A stretch of DNA of 64,000 bases, taken from the NCBI GenBank assembly GCA_022376515.1, contig WTXI01000097.1, forward strand, positions 1 to 64,000, given 5' to 3'. Positions 45,303 to 57,479 of the stretch are shown here, one piece after another. The notes under the pieces are model-generated. The model worked only from the letters and a program-made list of their open reading frames with translations. It had not been told where the DNA came from and did not search any database. This DNA is from Lactifluus volemus (taxonomy: Eukaryota > Basidiomycota > Agaricomycetes > Russulales > Russulaceae). Position 1 is the first letter of the stretch, and each line of letters begins with the position of its first letter. The position numbers and the translations under genes were made by a program.

Positions 45303-47780
45303 ATGGCCAATATCGTCCCTGTCGCTGGAATTTTCGAGGGTTCAAGTCTATCTACATATCTCGGCCTGGATCATCTCTGACCGCCTTCGGAACTAGTCGT
45401 TAAATTGTATCATGCTAACAAGACCAAAGCCCATAAGGTAATATGATCTCTCAGCCTTCATGTCCATTTCACTGCTAAAAGATGGATCCAGAAGCTGCTT
45501 TTAGGGCTCGTCCGTGAATGCGATTCCTTGCTCACCACAGTCAGGGAATACTCCGAGTCATCGCTGCTAGTTGGGACCGATGCAGCCATCGAAGCCAATG
45601 AAATCGAGAGGTGCGCATAACAGACTTTCTGACCAGCTCGGAACGCGTTGTTCATACTCTATCATAGATCAATCGAACGTATTTCGAGACGAGGATTGGA
45701 ATGGGCGAGTTACGATGACAAAACAGCTTCCGTTAGACACCACGAGATCAAAATTGGTATCGATGAGTGTTATCGTGAACTCACAGCATGCTCAGACAGG
45801 TTTACGGTACGTAAAGCTTTTGCCTCATACTGAAGTGTCACAGCTTCAACAGCTTCATTCTTTCTAGATGACGATGGCCGCACTGGCCGATATCGACACT
45901 CGAATTCAAGAGGCAGACCGACGACGTGCTTTTCCACAACTATACGACTCGATAGTCGGATCGCTAGAAAATTTACAGACAACTAGCGACATTCATGGTC
46001 GAGTTCGAGGAGCAGACCGACGACGTGATTTTGCACGACTATACGACTTGATGGTCAGAGCGCTAGAAGAATTACAGACAACTAGCGACAATCGCGATCG
46101 AGTTCGAGAGGCACACCAAAAACGTGATTTTGCACAACTATACGACTTGATGGTCAGATCGCTAGAAGAAGTACAGACAAATAGTCGCAGCATGCCACCA
46201 GCAGAGCAACAATGGACCGAGCTACTCTCTCCAGGTAGATCTGACACAGGCTCCTTGCGTGCGTGCGGGACTGAGTCCATCGTATAGCAGAAGCAGGCCA
46301 TGACAACCAAACGTCATCGCAGTTAACGACCCCTCCACGGCCCAAACCAAGAGATTGTAAGTTGTGATGTCCCGCTCATAAGTGGTCACTCACACCCTTG
46401 TAAATTCTAGTGACAGGAAAAGTTTCCATAATCAGTCAGCAACCGGATATCAAAGGATCCCTCTTGGACTTCTATCTTGGCGAATGGGAAAGTGATGAAG
46501 AGCAAGTACGTATATCCCTATTCAGAGGTCCAACTGAACCTCATTTGCGTTTAGGCCACACTTGGCTGCCCGAAAGACCAGTCGCCAGCTTCTCAAATGG
46601 CAAGTTCAGTTATACTATGATGTTGTCACGACTTGATCGCTATTCCCACAGCACTTCAAGGAGTGGGTCGGGACTTGTGTTGGCCTTCACCATCGGCACC
46701 TTCTCGGCATCTCTGGACATGTTACCATAGGAGATTCCATTTATTCCGTACGTCCGACCCCACACTGATGATGTCCTTTCAAGACGTTGGGGATTACAGG
46801 TTAGTCCATGGATGCGAAATGGGAATATCCGAGAGTTCATCAGGATAAACCCGAATGTGGACCGATTGCGTCTACTTGGCGAGGTTGCTTCTGGTGTGTA
46901 CGATGTTCCCAGTGGGATGTCAGCAACCATAGATATATTGATAAACGGCAGCTTTGGAATATCTTCACGAAAACGAGATCATCCACGGTGATATATGTGG
47001 GGTAAGCCACCATCTTGTTGGCTGGGCTGAATCATCCCGATGTATTTCTTCTCCAGAAAAATGTTTTAATCAATGGGGACGGCAAAGCATTTGTTTGTGG
47101 GTTCAATCTATCTGGATATCTGAAAGTACGTGGGTCATCTGGCATGCCATTATGCCTTACGTTGAGATGTAACATTTCAAGCCGTCCTTTGATATAACCC
47201 GTACTCGTTGGTTTTCTCCAGAAAGGATGACACCTCATGGTTTTAATCCCCCAACCGAGAAGGGGGACGTCTGGTCTTTTGGGTCACTCGGTGTCGAGGT
47301 GTTTACAGGGCAAGACCCGTATAGCTCCCACAAAGATTTCTATGTACCTGTTCTGTTGAATGGGGGGACACCACCTGCCGATCGTGGATCCACGAGAGTT
47401 GATATGAGCTCACAAATATGGGACCTTCTGGAGTCTTGCTGGCAGACTGATCCAACAAAGCGCCCTTCGATGTCTGATGTTCATTTGGCGATACGTGGGA
47501 TGCTTGCTCTGCGTGTTGGTGAGTGATTTCTTGCCTCTGTCTAGCTTGAATTTATCTTTATATCGTCACAGATCGACAACAAAGAACTTTCCCTGGCGGA
47601 GATTTGGACTCTGTTTTCACAATCGACAGTGCATCGATCCACGGCAGCGACCGCGATTGGGGCTCTGTCTTCACAATGGAGAGTGCATCGATCCGCGGCA
47701 GCGACCGAGATTGGGGCTCTGTCTTCGCAGCGAGCGTCCATCGATCCTCGCTAGGGACCTTCGTCTCGGTCGACAATTGA
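45303..47780 (+). CDS. MLKL-like pseudokinase 3 with triplicated brace helix (about 590 residues)
   Basis: Same exon plan as 36171-38389, open throughout. Exon 1 joins over an intron starting GTTCAAG to VVKLYHANKTKAHK. The exon at 45868-46234 is 198 nt longer than its counterpart in pseudokinase 1 because a roughly 40-codon brace unit is present three times (IQEADRRRAFPQLYD, VRGADRRRDFARLYD, VREAHQKRDFAQLYD). The last exon (47572-47780) is 54 nt longer through duplication of an 18-residue SASIHGSDRDWGSVFT-like unit. The kinase fold keeps HGDICG, has GFN for DFG (FVCGFNLSGY), SPERM and TDPTKRPSMSD. Length change in the helical linker could alter oligomerisation or the release of the N-terminal bundle; that is inference. 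Confidence 0.78.
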
Positions 47781-47789
47781 ATTGGCAAC

Positions 47790-48139
47790 CCAATCGACAA
47801 TCCTGCCGTGGAACGATAGGATGGCATGTCCGAGTCGGGTGTTCTGTTGTCAACATCATCAGAGCTGTTGATGAACCACTTAACACCATTCACTTGCAGC
47901 GTACAGGTGTTTACAAGCACTTCAAATTCACATCTCGAGCATCATGGATCTCGCTATCAGGCCTGGTCCTTGTTCCGGGCGCGTTAATCTATCTGTCCGC
48001 TCAGCATGTTTTTAATTTGCTGGCGTCACGCGTTGAGGCCAATAACGCTATTCCCGGGCCGCTCAGATGGAAATGGACTGGAAAACGAAGAGGAGAATCA
48101 CTACCTTGTCATCCCTCACAAACAGCCAAAATAGAATAG
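47790..48139 (+). pseudogene. NDUFB4 relic, unit 4
   Basis: Begins at exon 3 (CTGCCGTGGAACGATAGG) with no start. Exon 4 and the last exon (RWKWTGKRRGES) are still open, with the intron between them altered (CAGCATGTTTTTAATTTGC). It marks the unit 3/4 junction. Confidence 0.82.
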
Positions 48140-48156
48140 ATCATTAATTTGCCTGT

Positions 48157-48945
48157 TTATATTCTTTTACAAAGCTCAATAGCAACTTTGCACCCCATTC
48201 CTACTACCGAGCTGAGAAGGGCATGCGCCGGTGGCCTCTGAGAGTCGTGCTCGACAGCAGTATCGAGATGTTCTAGCTCGTCATCCCGGAATTCACGGAT
48301 CACGCCCCTAAGAAGTACGATACTAGGATGCGTCGAGTCTTGAAGGTCTTTCAGTTGACTTGGTCATAAATGAAATCAATATCAGCTGATGGAGATCTGT
48401 AATGGCACTTACTCGTCATAATGTTCACCAATGACCGTCTCAACTGCCTCTGTGCATGCCATCGCCGCCCCCTTCCCCATGAGCGCTGTAACGGCACCTA
48501 ATCCAAAACAGGCCACCTTTGCAACCTCCCATAACATTGTTGGCCGTACTTGGTGTTGAGTTTGAAGCTTGTTCATGACCGCGAGGTGTTTGGTCCCACA
48601 TATCCTGTAAATCATCATGTTGAGATACCCAAAATGTAGGATGCAGGCACCGTAAGCTTGCCTGTATCAATGCTACTGTCGCGGGGTCACGTCGGAGGAT
48701 AGAAAGCTGACCCTCGTAGATGTAATTGGCGGCAACTTCGCCCACCTGGTCTACTCTCAAAGCGGCTTCGAGAAGTCTCCGTTGTGACGACGAGAGATCA
48801 TCCGGTGTGGAAGAAATTGACAAGTCTGAAGATCTAGCAGGATCAAGATAAGCTGAGGAGAGAGAGGGGAGGGGATATGAACAAATGAACGTAGGTGGGG
48901 CCGTGAGCATGAACGCTGATGTGTTAGACACCTTGTACGCATCAT
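48157..48945 (-). pseudogene. COQ7 relic, unit 4
   Basis: Nearly full-length. An 8-nt deletion near 48590 (GAGGTGTTTGGTCCC versus GAGGTGTTTTCTCTCTTGGTCCC) shifts the frame within DQERKHLAV, destroying a di-iron ligand helix. The targeting region is also rearranged (PLPSLSSAYLDP). The GC donor CAG|GCAAGC is retained. Confidence 0.85.
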
Positions 48946-48989
48946 GACTGTAAGTAAGAGAGAAACCACCCCACTCCCGGATCCAGCTA

Positions 48990-50110
48990 GCCGTAAGTTG
49001 CAGTCGAGCGTTGGGTGTGCTGTAAACGTTTGTCCGAGTTGCAGCGAACTAGTACTAGTAAACTCCTCACCCGCCCGCGGCATGACTACCAACTGCACGC
49101 ATGCACGATTACTACTACTGTCAGTGTATAACTCATCAATTTTGAGGTGCTCTCGCAGGTCAATCCCACTTTCAATTTAGGAGAAGCACAGGTATATTCT
49201 CGTGTCAGAATTGGACTGCTCGAACAGCGCGCATTGACTAGTCAGTGACCAGTCAGTGACTGTAAAACGACCCTGACTTTCGACTTCGCGTGGGAATGCC
49301 AAAACTGCTTATTAATCACTGATCTGATGTTATCAGATGAATCGATAAGTTCAATCTTGTGACAGCTAATCTATTTGATTTCACGAAGTCTCATCAAGTG
49401 AACGTAGCGCGCCTCGGAGTCTAGACCAGCCGTCGGCCCGTCGCCACCGCCATTACATCAGCGACCTAGGCAGAAGTCACGGTCGGTGCAGTCACTGACG
49501 GGCTGACGGCTGACCCTCATGGTCAGATGACTTTCCTGACTGTCACGACTAAGTCACTGACCGGCACATCGCTGGGCTAAACGGTCTCCAAATCAGCATC
49601 TCTGTATTCCGAAACACGTAACTGGGACAAGGAGACATGAGGAGGGCAGTAGGGTCATGAAAGACAGCTAGATAGACTATACATAGAGGCCAGATTACGC
49701 TCCATCTCATGGCTTTGTTGTGAATAGTTACTTCCAAAGGATTTGGCGAGTTAAGCCCAAAAGGTAAGATAGAGGCATGTGGGGTGGGTGTGTATCGCCT
49801 TGAATGAAGGGGTCAGATGAAACCTCTTCTGGCTGATCGGGGCGGCTGAGAAAAAGAGCCGAGAGGTGGAAAGGTTATAGAATCAGTGAGACAACGTGGT
49901 GAGAAAGCCGGGTGCCAGGGAAAAAGGCAGCCCAAGGCATGGCGGATAAGATACTGTAACGGGAGATTGAAAATATTGTGAAGTGTGAGGGACAATTGGT
50001 CTAAAGAGAAGACAGTGTACTGTAGAGGCGTTGTTGTCTGCGGTGGGTTGCGGCGGTTTGAGTGTGCCACGGTGTAGTGGCATGGTAGCGTTGTGGCGTG
50101 GTGGTGAGCG
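48990..50110. repeat. block IG, unit 4, with a TGAC-rich insertion at about 49227-49568
   Basis: The IG sequence stops after GACTGCTCGAACAGC and resumes at GGGCTAAACGGTCTCC. The insert starts with repeats of CAGTGAC/AGTCAGTGACC and ends ACTAAGTCACTGACCGGC. No coding sequence is seen in it. Confidence 0.6.
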
Positions 50111-51060
50111 AGTCTAGAATCTAGATAGTCTAGATCTTGTTGTCACATCGTACGTACAACCTGAGATCGAGATCTATCGCTTCAGCCTTTACCCGCGCTT
50201 CAGCGGGTCTCGTCTGACCTAGCGATCACCTTTTTGCTGACCCTCGATCATTGTGCCAGTGGAGAATGTGTAACGAGAAAAACGTCTGGCTAACTCTCAT
50301 TTCCAGCGCACCTTCTTCAAGTCTCAGGTGCCAAGTCAGCCAGCTCCAACCCCATCGCCAGTTGTCTCGGCTGTGCCATATTGGGCCTGGGATACCATAA
50401 TATCCTTGGACTTTTTACTGGTTCCTAAGGGAAACGATGGCCCTAGACAGGACCCATGTCTTGTACTCAAGCTTTCGTCACTTTCTATCGAGGCCAGTAG
50501 CAAGGCCAGGACAACATTTTTATTCTTCGTGACTTCGTCGTACATGACTAGGACAAAAGCTTCCATCATGAACCAGTTGTGTGGATGCACTGTCTACGAA
50601 TCTGGCAATGAGTAAATGAGTAGATTCCTCGAGCCTCGAGCGACAAACGTGCCCCTGGATGAACGGAACGGTTACTCCACAATGCGAGGGCATGTCCTCC
50701 AGATTCCAGAAGACGGTTTGTTTAGACTTGTTTTGGGCGGCACCCAGGGACCGCAAGCCGCAGGGATTTTCCCCATCAGTTGCCCAAAAATGGCTACTCA
50801 CACTCGCGGCCACCTTGGACCCATCACCACCATTAATCTATTCAAATGGCTATTATTACACCTTGGTGCCTTCATCACTATCCAAATACTGTGGCATGTG
50901 TTAAAAACGTTGTTTCAACGTTGGCTAGCAGCTATACAATACCGATGCCAAAACTCCACTTCTCAAAATACATCAAATTGACCTCTCATCTTTGGCTGTA
51001 GGAACACGCATTTTGGCACCACCAAGGGTTTATAAACACTCCGGTGCTGAACTTCTACCT
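50110..51060. repeat. block SP, unit 4
   Basis: Close to unit 1 SP, with GGGATACCATAATATCC and ACAAAAGCTTCCATCATGAA. It ends in the zinc-finger promoter with TTTATAAACACTCCGGTGCT near 51029. Confidence 0.6.
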
Positions 51061-51091
51061 TATGGTCCCATACTGAGCTCTATAGAAGAGC

Positions 51092-51863
51092 ATGGACAAC
51101 TTCGGCTTTCCAGATGATGATCCTTTTCTCATTCCACTTGGACCTTTTGAACCTTTCAAACCTCGCGAACCAACAAAGAATAATCAACTGGCGGGTCCTC
51201 CTCTCCCTTCGCAACATCCTGAAATCAGAGGTAACGAGGAGCTTCTTCCGGAGGTGCTGTATTGCTCTTCCATTCATTATCGTGTCGGCATAGTGAATTC
51301 GCCACAGGAGTACCAGTTTCGACCTTACCCGCATTTTATCCACACGTTTTCGGCAGTCTCCACAGCAGGGCCTCTTGATATTGAGCCATATCCTTTTGAT
51401 AATGGTTCTTTGACAGTGTCCTCATGTGAGTAACTTGCGTCATTCCCAAGCGAGAACTTCTTCTTTATCTTGATTGTAATAGCTGTCGGACGCAATATAC
51501 GGGAGGACAACAGCGGACCACCAACATTCCCTACCCAAATTTCTGCGACCTCACACCACGGCCCCATGACTCCGCAAGCCCAACAAGGTGAGTTCTCTCA
51601 TTCTCAACTGGCATCTCAAGCTTACCAACACTGTCGTTTTGGTGCCAGAATACCCCGTCACACTTGAAACGACCCAGGGCTCGAAGTTGCTGTGCCCTGT
51701 ATGTGGAAACACATTCCACTCAAAGGGGGTCCGCGATCGTCACCTGGATGATGTACACTCGGACCCGCAAATCTGTCCTCATTCTAAATGTAACGCTAAG
51801 CTTAAAGGGAAGCGCAAACTCAAGTACCATCTCTCTGTACATCACAAGGCAGCCCCCCCCTAA
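51092..51863 (+). CDS. C2H2 zinc-finger protein, type A copy 3 (intact, 199 residues)
   Basis: Four exons: 51092-51253, 51308-51425, 51483-51587, 51649-51863, all in frame with GT-AG introns. It shows the full ancestral type-A layout including intron 1, and so served to judge the other copies. N-terminus MDNFGFPDDDPFLIPLGPF, then PFKPREP; middle VGRNIREDNSGPPTFPTQ; fingers CPVCGNTFHSKGVRDRHLDD and CPHSKCNAKLKGKRKLKYHL...HH. A TATA box lies about 65 bp upstream in sequence shared with the other copies. It is likely a small nuclear DNA-binding protein; the function is not known. Confidence 0.78.
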
Positions 51864-52329
51864 CTAACAACGAGTTCTGGAGTCTGGAGTTTGGGATGAC
51901 GCGGCGGTAGGCTCCGGACACCGTCTATGGTCCCGCTTCTTTCCGGGTTAAAGTTGCGTTTGTGCAACTGTATGTATTTCTTTTTTAAGTGTATAACACA
52001 GAAAGCGCAACAGCGCGTAGTTCAGGGGGCGCGATATCTGCGTCGGGAGTCCCCATGCATTCACTGGCTACACACGCGTTTGACTTTGGATATCGTGTCT
52101 TCAAGTTTTTGGTCGTGGTGGCTTTCGTCTCAGTATGTTTTTTTTTGCTACGATACAGTTTTCATTCACTGCGATAGCTTGTGAAAAGTTTCCGTTTCAT
52201 GCCGGCGTCCATGTCATCGTCGATGCTTCATCACTGGGTGAGCCTATCTGGATCTGTAGTATCACACTTGGTAGATCACACACCCACATCTTTATATCCT
52301 TATTCGCCAACTACCGAAATTAAATGCTA

Positions 52330-53345
52330 AATGCCATCAGCTTATCTTAGCGCGCTGCAGCCGGGCCGGTGGACTAGGACGAAAATGCATTTACGCACAC
52401 CCCTGTTAGGGGATAGTGTGGGACTCATGGCCTCCTACCCACTAAAACCTCACGATTGCAGAGCCTGTTGAATGGGGGATCCCCATTTTGTCTTAGGACG
52501 TGGTCCCGGGTGTGGGATACTAGGATGGTGAGTTTTGTTCAGATGGGCTGCGATCATGGATTTGTGAGAGACTTCCTTGGAGCTAGCACCGGTGGCCGTG
52601 GTCGTGTTCGATGCAATTAAACGTTGGTTGGGTTTGGGGAGTGTTCGTTTGCAATTTATGGGTTCATTTGTCGGTACAAGGGGAGTTCGAACTCAAATTT
52701 TTTGTTGTGAGAAGGGTCGTGTTCGGTTATCTGCCTATTGGCGGGTGGTTCAGTGGCATATGGGTATACTGGCTGGGCATTGTTATTGGTTCTGGATTTG
52801 CGGTGTTTCACACTTATCTCTTATGGTGTTTGTTACAGAATGTGGTGGCCCTTAGTGGTTTACTGTTATTCTAGCTGACGGAGCAGTATGTATCTCAGGC
52901 CGTATGTAGAAGGCGTGTGTCGAGCTCTCTAGAGACGTTAGGCTGAGGGGCCGATGTTCCGAGTCGTTTCGTGGGTAGTGGCATAGCCTCTTCACCCGTC
53001 CTTTCCCCAGCTATAAAGGGGGGGGGTGGCGTATAGTTGGGTTTTGAGTTTCGGTGTCGATCGGTGGCATTTGGTGAGGGCTCACTTTTGTCTCTAGTGA
53101 TGTGGGACATTTGGGGTGGCCGCTGATGGCGAGGCTTACTGGTGTGGAGGTGTTGGTCACAACTCACGACAATCTCACAGCAAAATGTTTGTTGCGGAGG
53201 TGGTGGCTGGGGCTCTCTTAGGTGTGTTATGGTTTTTGGTTTCTGAGGGGCGGTGTTCGTTTTGTGGGTGGTGGCATTGCCTCTTCACCCCCCTTAGGCT
53301 TGCCCTAAAAATCGCACCTGGTGGTGGTTGCGGTTCAAGGAGCCC
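52330..53345. other. unit-4-specific G/T-rich region
   Basis: Not found in the other units. It holds a C7 run near 53030 and a repeated segment, GTGGCATAGCCTCTTCACCC (52978) and GTGGCATTGCCTCTTCACCC (53272). Short frames have biased composition and no domain. No gene is called. Confidence 0.45.
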
Positions 53346-53349
53346 CCCA

Positions 53350-54880
53350 TATGCTGTAAACCTTATGTTCAGGTCCAACAAATTTCAACAAGGGCCGTTG
53401 ATTTCCGACCGGCGCGCCATCATAGGGACGTACAGTATCAATTTATTCTTTCATTTGCCTTTGTTACCCACGCGGAGTAGTTGCTGTATGTACAGATGAT
53501 TGCTCGTAGCCAAATAGAACCTATCTATCACATAGTCATAGGACTTGCCAGGTCTCGATTCCTATCTTGTCAGCTTTGAGCTTCAAAGCTTCAACTCGAA
53601 GCTTACTAAGGCTAACTCTCTGAACTTGAGATTTTGAGAAACCATCCGATGCACGATTACTGTCATTTATCGACTTGGGTGCTCTCGCAGGTGAATCTTA
53701 TTTTCAATTTAGGAGAACCACTTGGACTGCCCCCCAAACGGCCTGAGCAGATTTAACAAGGAAAGGTCTTACTGTAATCATGGGTTTGCGCAGTACTACA
53801 TCTTATCGTCGGGGTTGCAATCACTGCATCCAGAGCCCTAAACTGTTTGCCATTTCTTGTGTTATGGGTATACATATGCAACTTGCGTGGCTGCGCGGAC
53901 CCTGTTAGAGGGGCTACACGGTCTCCAAATCAGCATCTGTATCCCGGAACATGTAACTGGGACAAGGAGAGATCGGGAGGGCGGAAGGGTCATGAAAGAC
54001 AGTTGTCAGTACTGGATCGACTATACATAGATACATAGACGAAGGTTACGCCCCATCTCATGCATCAGCAAAATGGCAAAATAGTTTCCGGGTTTCAACT
54101 GGTTTTCATTGGTTTTCAGGTTTCCGGGAACTTGGAAACCTGGAAACTCAGAAACCAGCTCATGACCCCGAAGAGAAAATCAAATATTGACGGTAACTAC
54201 CTAATCAAGACTAATCCAAGTCTTAGCCGCAACGCGGCTTTGCCTTGATTAGGTAGTTACCATCCCTTATATTGATTTTCTCTCCGCTATTACATAGTAA
54301 TTACATAGGTTTCCAAGGTTTCTATTACTTGTCATTCAGACAAGTTTCCGGGAAATTGGACATAAGTTTCCAAGTTTCTGGTTTTCTGGGTTTTTTTAGG
54401 TTTTTACGGGTTTCTCAGGTGTAGAAACCCCTGGAAACCAAAATGCCAAAATACTGATGTGGCTTTGTTGTGAATAGTTACTTCCAAAGGAGAATGTATT
54501 CGGTGGATTGACGTGATGACCTGGTCATTGGTTTTGGCGAGTTAAGCCCAAAATATAAGATAGAGGGATGCGGATGTGTACCGCCTTGCGCATAATTGGA
54601 TGAGGAAGTCAGATGAAGCAACAACGTGGGTGAACTGAAGCTGGGGGGGTCCGCGGAGAAAGGCAGGTACCGAGAGAGTTGGCGGAAAGCGAATGATACC
54701 GTAAAGAGAAAAGAGGGGACATTGAAGATATTGTGAAGAAGAGTGAGGGGCAATCGGTCTAAAGAGAAGACAGTGTACTCTAGTGGCGTTGTTGGCGTCG
54801 TAGTGTCGGCGTCGAGTGGTGACGAAGTCTCGGAGTCTCGGGACGCATTTTTAGATTCTTCACACTCTTTGTCGTCACAT
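53350..54880. repeat. COQ7 5' flank plus block IG, second copy in unit 4
   Basis: Parallels 38757-39900: the flank (TTCAGGTCCAACAAATTTCA) is followed by IG landmarks. The block is split by the palindromic element at 54063-54459. Confidence 0.65.
54063..54459. mobile_element. 397-bp palindromic insertion (MITE-like)
   Basis: The related copy at 39440-39460 reads CTCATGGCTTTG without interruption. Here CTCATG and GGCTTTG are separated by an element with related ends (CATCAG...CTGATG, then AAATGGCAAAAT and ATTTTGGCATTTT). It apparently leaves a 2-bp TG duplication (54061-54062, 54460-54461). Inside are many GGTTTCC/GGAAACC repeats and a second inverted repeat, AGAGAAAATCAA...GTAACTACCTAATCAAG and its complement (about 54173-54285). 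No frame is present. Confidence 0.7.
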
Positions 54881-55870
54881 TGTACAGATCGAGATCCATG
54901 GCTTCCGCCCTTGCCCACATTTTTCTCATCTATATAACATAGGGTCATATTATTCGGAAATACTCGCAGATCGTGTGGTGGGACTCAACTCGGCTCGGTT
55001 GCCTCGCGCTGGGGCGGGCAGCGGACTCGAGTCCCAAGGGGGAATGCGCCCTGTAGTGGGACTCAAAGACGGCAGGAGCGGCAGTGACCTTCGTCAGTTC
55101 TTATCTCGTCCCACAAAACAAATTCGCAAACCCAAAGTCGCGGGAAATAGAGGGGAGCGCTAGAAACCAACAGGGCGCCCTGACCTGCACTTGGGAGGAT
55201 CTTTCTTCCCCCCCTTCTCCCCCCACCGTCCAGTCGCTCCACCTTCGCCGAGATCACGACCGACCGATGCCATCTTCTCAAGTCTATCTCTCTACCGCTT
55301 TATTCTCCAATCTCCCGCGCACCGGCTACATCACCTTTTGCTGTTCGCACCTTCTACAACAGCGTTGACCTGTGTCATTGTGGTAACCTTGAATCCCACT
55401 TCGTGAGCACCTCTTGATCCAATCCGATTCTCGTTCCCACTGGATGCCACCAGGCGTACACGTGCTCGCGCCACCTGCCACAGTGCCAGCCACTATCCAC
55501 CTGTAAAAGACGTAAAAAAACTGACCTGCAGCTTCTCGGTTCGGTCTAGATCGGACGGTAATCAGGCTCGATGGGCGGCATTGTTGGATCATTGCTGGTG
55601 TCGATTCCCATTACCAATCACTAAAGCACGACTTCTCCTCAGGGCCTCAGGACCTTCTTCACAGCACCTTTCTCAATTATTTCTTTCCAGAACGTCGAAC
55701 TTCGAATGTAGTAAAGAGGGTAATGTCTGGCTAGCCAGCTCGCAACATGTGCCATGGCTCCTTCCCAGGTGTCAAGCCAGCCAGCTCCAACAGTCCTGGA
55801 TTGGGATACCATAATATATTTACTGGTTCCTAGGGGAAAACGATGAGGACATGATATACGGCGCTGACAC
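54880..55870. repeat. block SP', unit 4
   Basis: Same landmarks as 39900-41230, shortened before the type-B zinc-finger gene by deletion of the region holding its TATA-like element. Confidence 0.55.
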
Positions 55871-55901
55871 CCGTCGCATGATCCTAGACCCCTAGAAAAA
55901 T

Positions 55902-56855
55902 ATGGACGACTTCCTCAGTCAGCAAGCTAGCCTTGATCCTGTGAGCTCCCTTGTTGGGCAAATCTTGCTGTGCAATGACCATTGCATAGGCTGGCCTGTA
56001 TCGCTCTCCAGATGGTGGCCTGTCCCTCATTCCAGCTGGACCTTATGGGCCCGGCGAGCTGGAAAGCAATGATAAATTAGGCCTGTTATCAAGTTCCAAC
56101 CCTACTCTCCCTTTGCACCATCCAGACATTAGAGATCCTCAGGAGGTGAAGTATTCTCCTTTCATTCATCTCGTGTTGACGTAGTGAATGCGTTACAGGA
56201 ATACCCATGTTTGCGTGACCCGCACCTTGTGTACATGTGTCCCCCCGACTTCACAGCGGGGGCCTTTCACACTGAACCATACCAGAGGGCCTCTTCTTCC
56301 TATGCTTTTCATAATAGATCCTTGACGGAGTCCTTATGTGAGCAGCATGCGTCATCCCCGAGCAACAGTTTCGTTTTTCATTCTGACCTTACTAGATGTC
56401 AGACAAGGCATATCGGTGCTCGAATTTCGGCCCCAGTGGGAGTGGCAACGCGTTCGCCATCTTCAGAGCCACCAGAGCGTGTGGGAGGGCAACACCCCCC
56501 GCGGGAAGCCGACATACCCTGCCCAAGTATCTGGGAGCTTTCATGGCCCCACGACTCCGCTAGGACAGCAAGTGAGTCCTCTCAGTCAATCGACGGCTCA
56601 AGCTCACCAACTCACCTTGATAGGACCCCCCATTGCACTGAATCACGACGCGGAAATGGGGCAAGACTCAAAGCCGTCGTGCCCCGCTTGTGGAAAGAAA
56701 CTCCATGCAATGAAGGCTGTCAAAATCGCCATTGGGATGATCTTCATTCTATCCCACAAAAATGTCCTTATCTTAATTGTAACTGTATGCTCACTGGGAA
56801 GCGCAAACTCAAAGGTCATCTCTATCGACATCACAATGGAGTTTCTCCCCCCTGA
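55902..56855 (+). pseudogene. C2H2 zinc-finger protein, type B copy 2 (frameshifted)
   Basis: Exons 1-4 align with 41313-42004 and start MDDFLSQQASLDP. Two lesions are clear. The end of exon 4 is one base shorter (CAGCAAGTGAGT versus CAGAAAAGTAAGT), so the normal splice leads to a stop. Two extra A in GTCAAAATCGCC, compared with GTCAATCGCC, break the first zinc finger between its Cys and His pairs. The second finger (CPYLNCNCMLTGKRKLKGHL) is intact only out of frame. The promoter region upstream is also shortened. Confidence 0.75.
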
Positions 56856-57479
56856 CAATGCGTTCTGGAACTTGGAAAGACGGGGCAGCGGGCTTCGATG
56901 ATCGTTTATGATCCCTTTGCTGCCGCTTCGTTCTGAGTCCCAGTCCGCATCCACTTTCCTCCCAACATTAAGTTCGCCCCGCGCAGGTTGCTGAATGTAG
57001 CCTGCGAGATGGTGAGTGAGAAGTGCAAGTGTACCCTCGGTGGGGTTTCAGCTTCACCATGCAAGCTCGCAGAATGTGGGCGGCCGTTGTTGTTATCATC
57101 GACGGCTGTTCTCATTTCGTTATCTGTTTCTTGATTGACTTGCGATGCTACTATGAGTTTGTGTGACTGAGGTATTCTTGGTCTTTCGGTCGTTTGCCTG
57201 TGCAGCCACCCGAACACAACGGTCACGCTGCTTTATTTGCCTTTCTCCCAGATAGGTTTCCTATGTTATGGACGGCACTTCCAGAGCGGAGCAAGTGCGA
57301 CTGCGCGGTTTTGGTATAGTATTGTCGTCATATACTGTAGAATCTCGACTTTACGTGAAAAATCTCTGTACGTTTTCTACTACTGTATGAAGTACTTTGG
57401 CCTTGAATACAACATTGACTATTTTTTCGCCATGTGTGCTAATTTGCATGATTTGTGTCCGGCATGCCTGCGTTGAGTT

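Noticed and set aside
52577..52874. Two overlapping plus-strand frames resembling membrane proteins
   Set aside because: The G/T-rich composition creates Trp/Gly/Val-rich frames by chance; there is no motif and no paralog.
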